A stretch of DNA of 5,485 nt, taken from assembly GCA_003218345.1 (NCBI GenBank), contig QHNF01000123.1, forward strand, positions 4,059-9,543, written 5' to 3'. Origin of the DNA: Verrucomicrobiota bacterium. GTDB lineage: Bacteria > Verrucomicrobiota > Verrucomicrobiia > Chthoniobacterales > UBA10450. Under the pieces are notes generated by a model. The model was not told the origin of the DNA and made no database searches. It saw only the letters and a list, made by a program, of their open reading frames with translations. This document shows, in pieces, positions 5,441 to 5,485 of this stretch. The stretch's first letter is position 1. Each line of letters begins with the position of its first letter. The translations under genes were made by a program, and so were the position numbers.

Positions 5441-5485
5441 AATTTTTCCGGAACTTGGACCTCCAAATCCCGGAGAACAATGATG
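5441..5485 (+). promoter_or_regulatory. Shared leader element copy D and start of the next gene at the window edge
   Basis: AATTTTTCCG (5441-5450, identical to 2199-2208), GAACTT (5451-5456), a GGACCTCC spacer and AAATCCCGGAGAAC lead to ATGATG (5480-5485), where the window ends. GGAG is placed about 5-7 bases before the ATG. By analogy with copies B and C, an exported-protein gene, perhaps with a mini-ORF first, should begin here. Its product cannot be seen. Confidence 0.55.

Overview
The window looks like an accessory stretch of a soil-type bacterial chromosome. NHL and HAF beta-propeller proteins, a PKD domain, a TolB-like/TPR protein and repeat-rich intergenic DNA together suggest Verrucomicrobiota (Chthoniobacterales-like). 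Acidobacteriota is the main alternative. This is inferred from protein style only; there is no rRNA or other phylogenetic marker. Everything recognisable as a gene is on the + strand.

Positions 1-1657 hold the 3' part of a TolB-like domain plus TPR protein gene whose start lies outside the window. It is broken by a frameshift near 558-562, probably with a small deletion. Positions 1658-2255 are a long intergenic region with repeat-like DNA: a TTTTCAC-type tandem repeat, a REP-like hairpin at 1882-1913 and a degenerate leader copy near 2000-2065. It also holds a candidate promoter with a duplicated -10 box (2075-2119) and a dyad/terminator-like hairpin at 2199-2224.

Positions 2300-3213 encode an exported six-blade NHL-type beta-propeller, interrupted by an apparent one-base deletion at about 2513. 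A 15-codon upstream ORF (2256-2303) overlaps its start. Positions 3388-5217 (or from 3355) encode an intact exported protein with about seven HAF-type repeats, an unnamed middle domain and a C-terminal PKD-like domain. Positions 5218-5479 are intergenic, with a short ATCCG array and a TTGACA box followed by an 11-G tract. The window ends exactly at the ATGATG of what should be the next gene.

The most interesting feature is a recurring leader of about 45 bp. Its pattern is an AT-rich block, GAACTT, a C-rich spacer, AATCCCGGAGAA and then ATG(ATG)AAA. It stands before the NHL gene, the HAF gene and the gene beginning at the right edge, and a fourth degenerate copy lies at 1999-2065. In the first two, an A-rich mini-ORF separates the leader from the signal-peptide start. 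The exported propeller genes may therefore be units of one family sharing a 5' control element. I see no defence system, CRISPR array, transposase, tRNA or rRNA.
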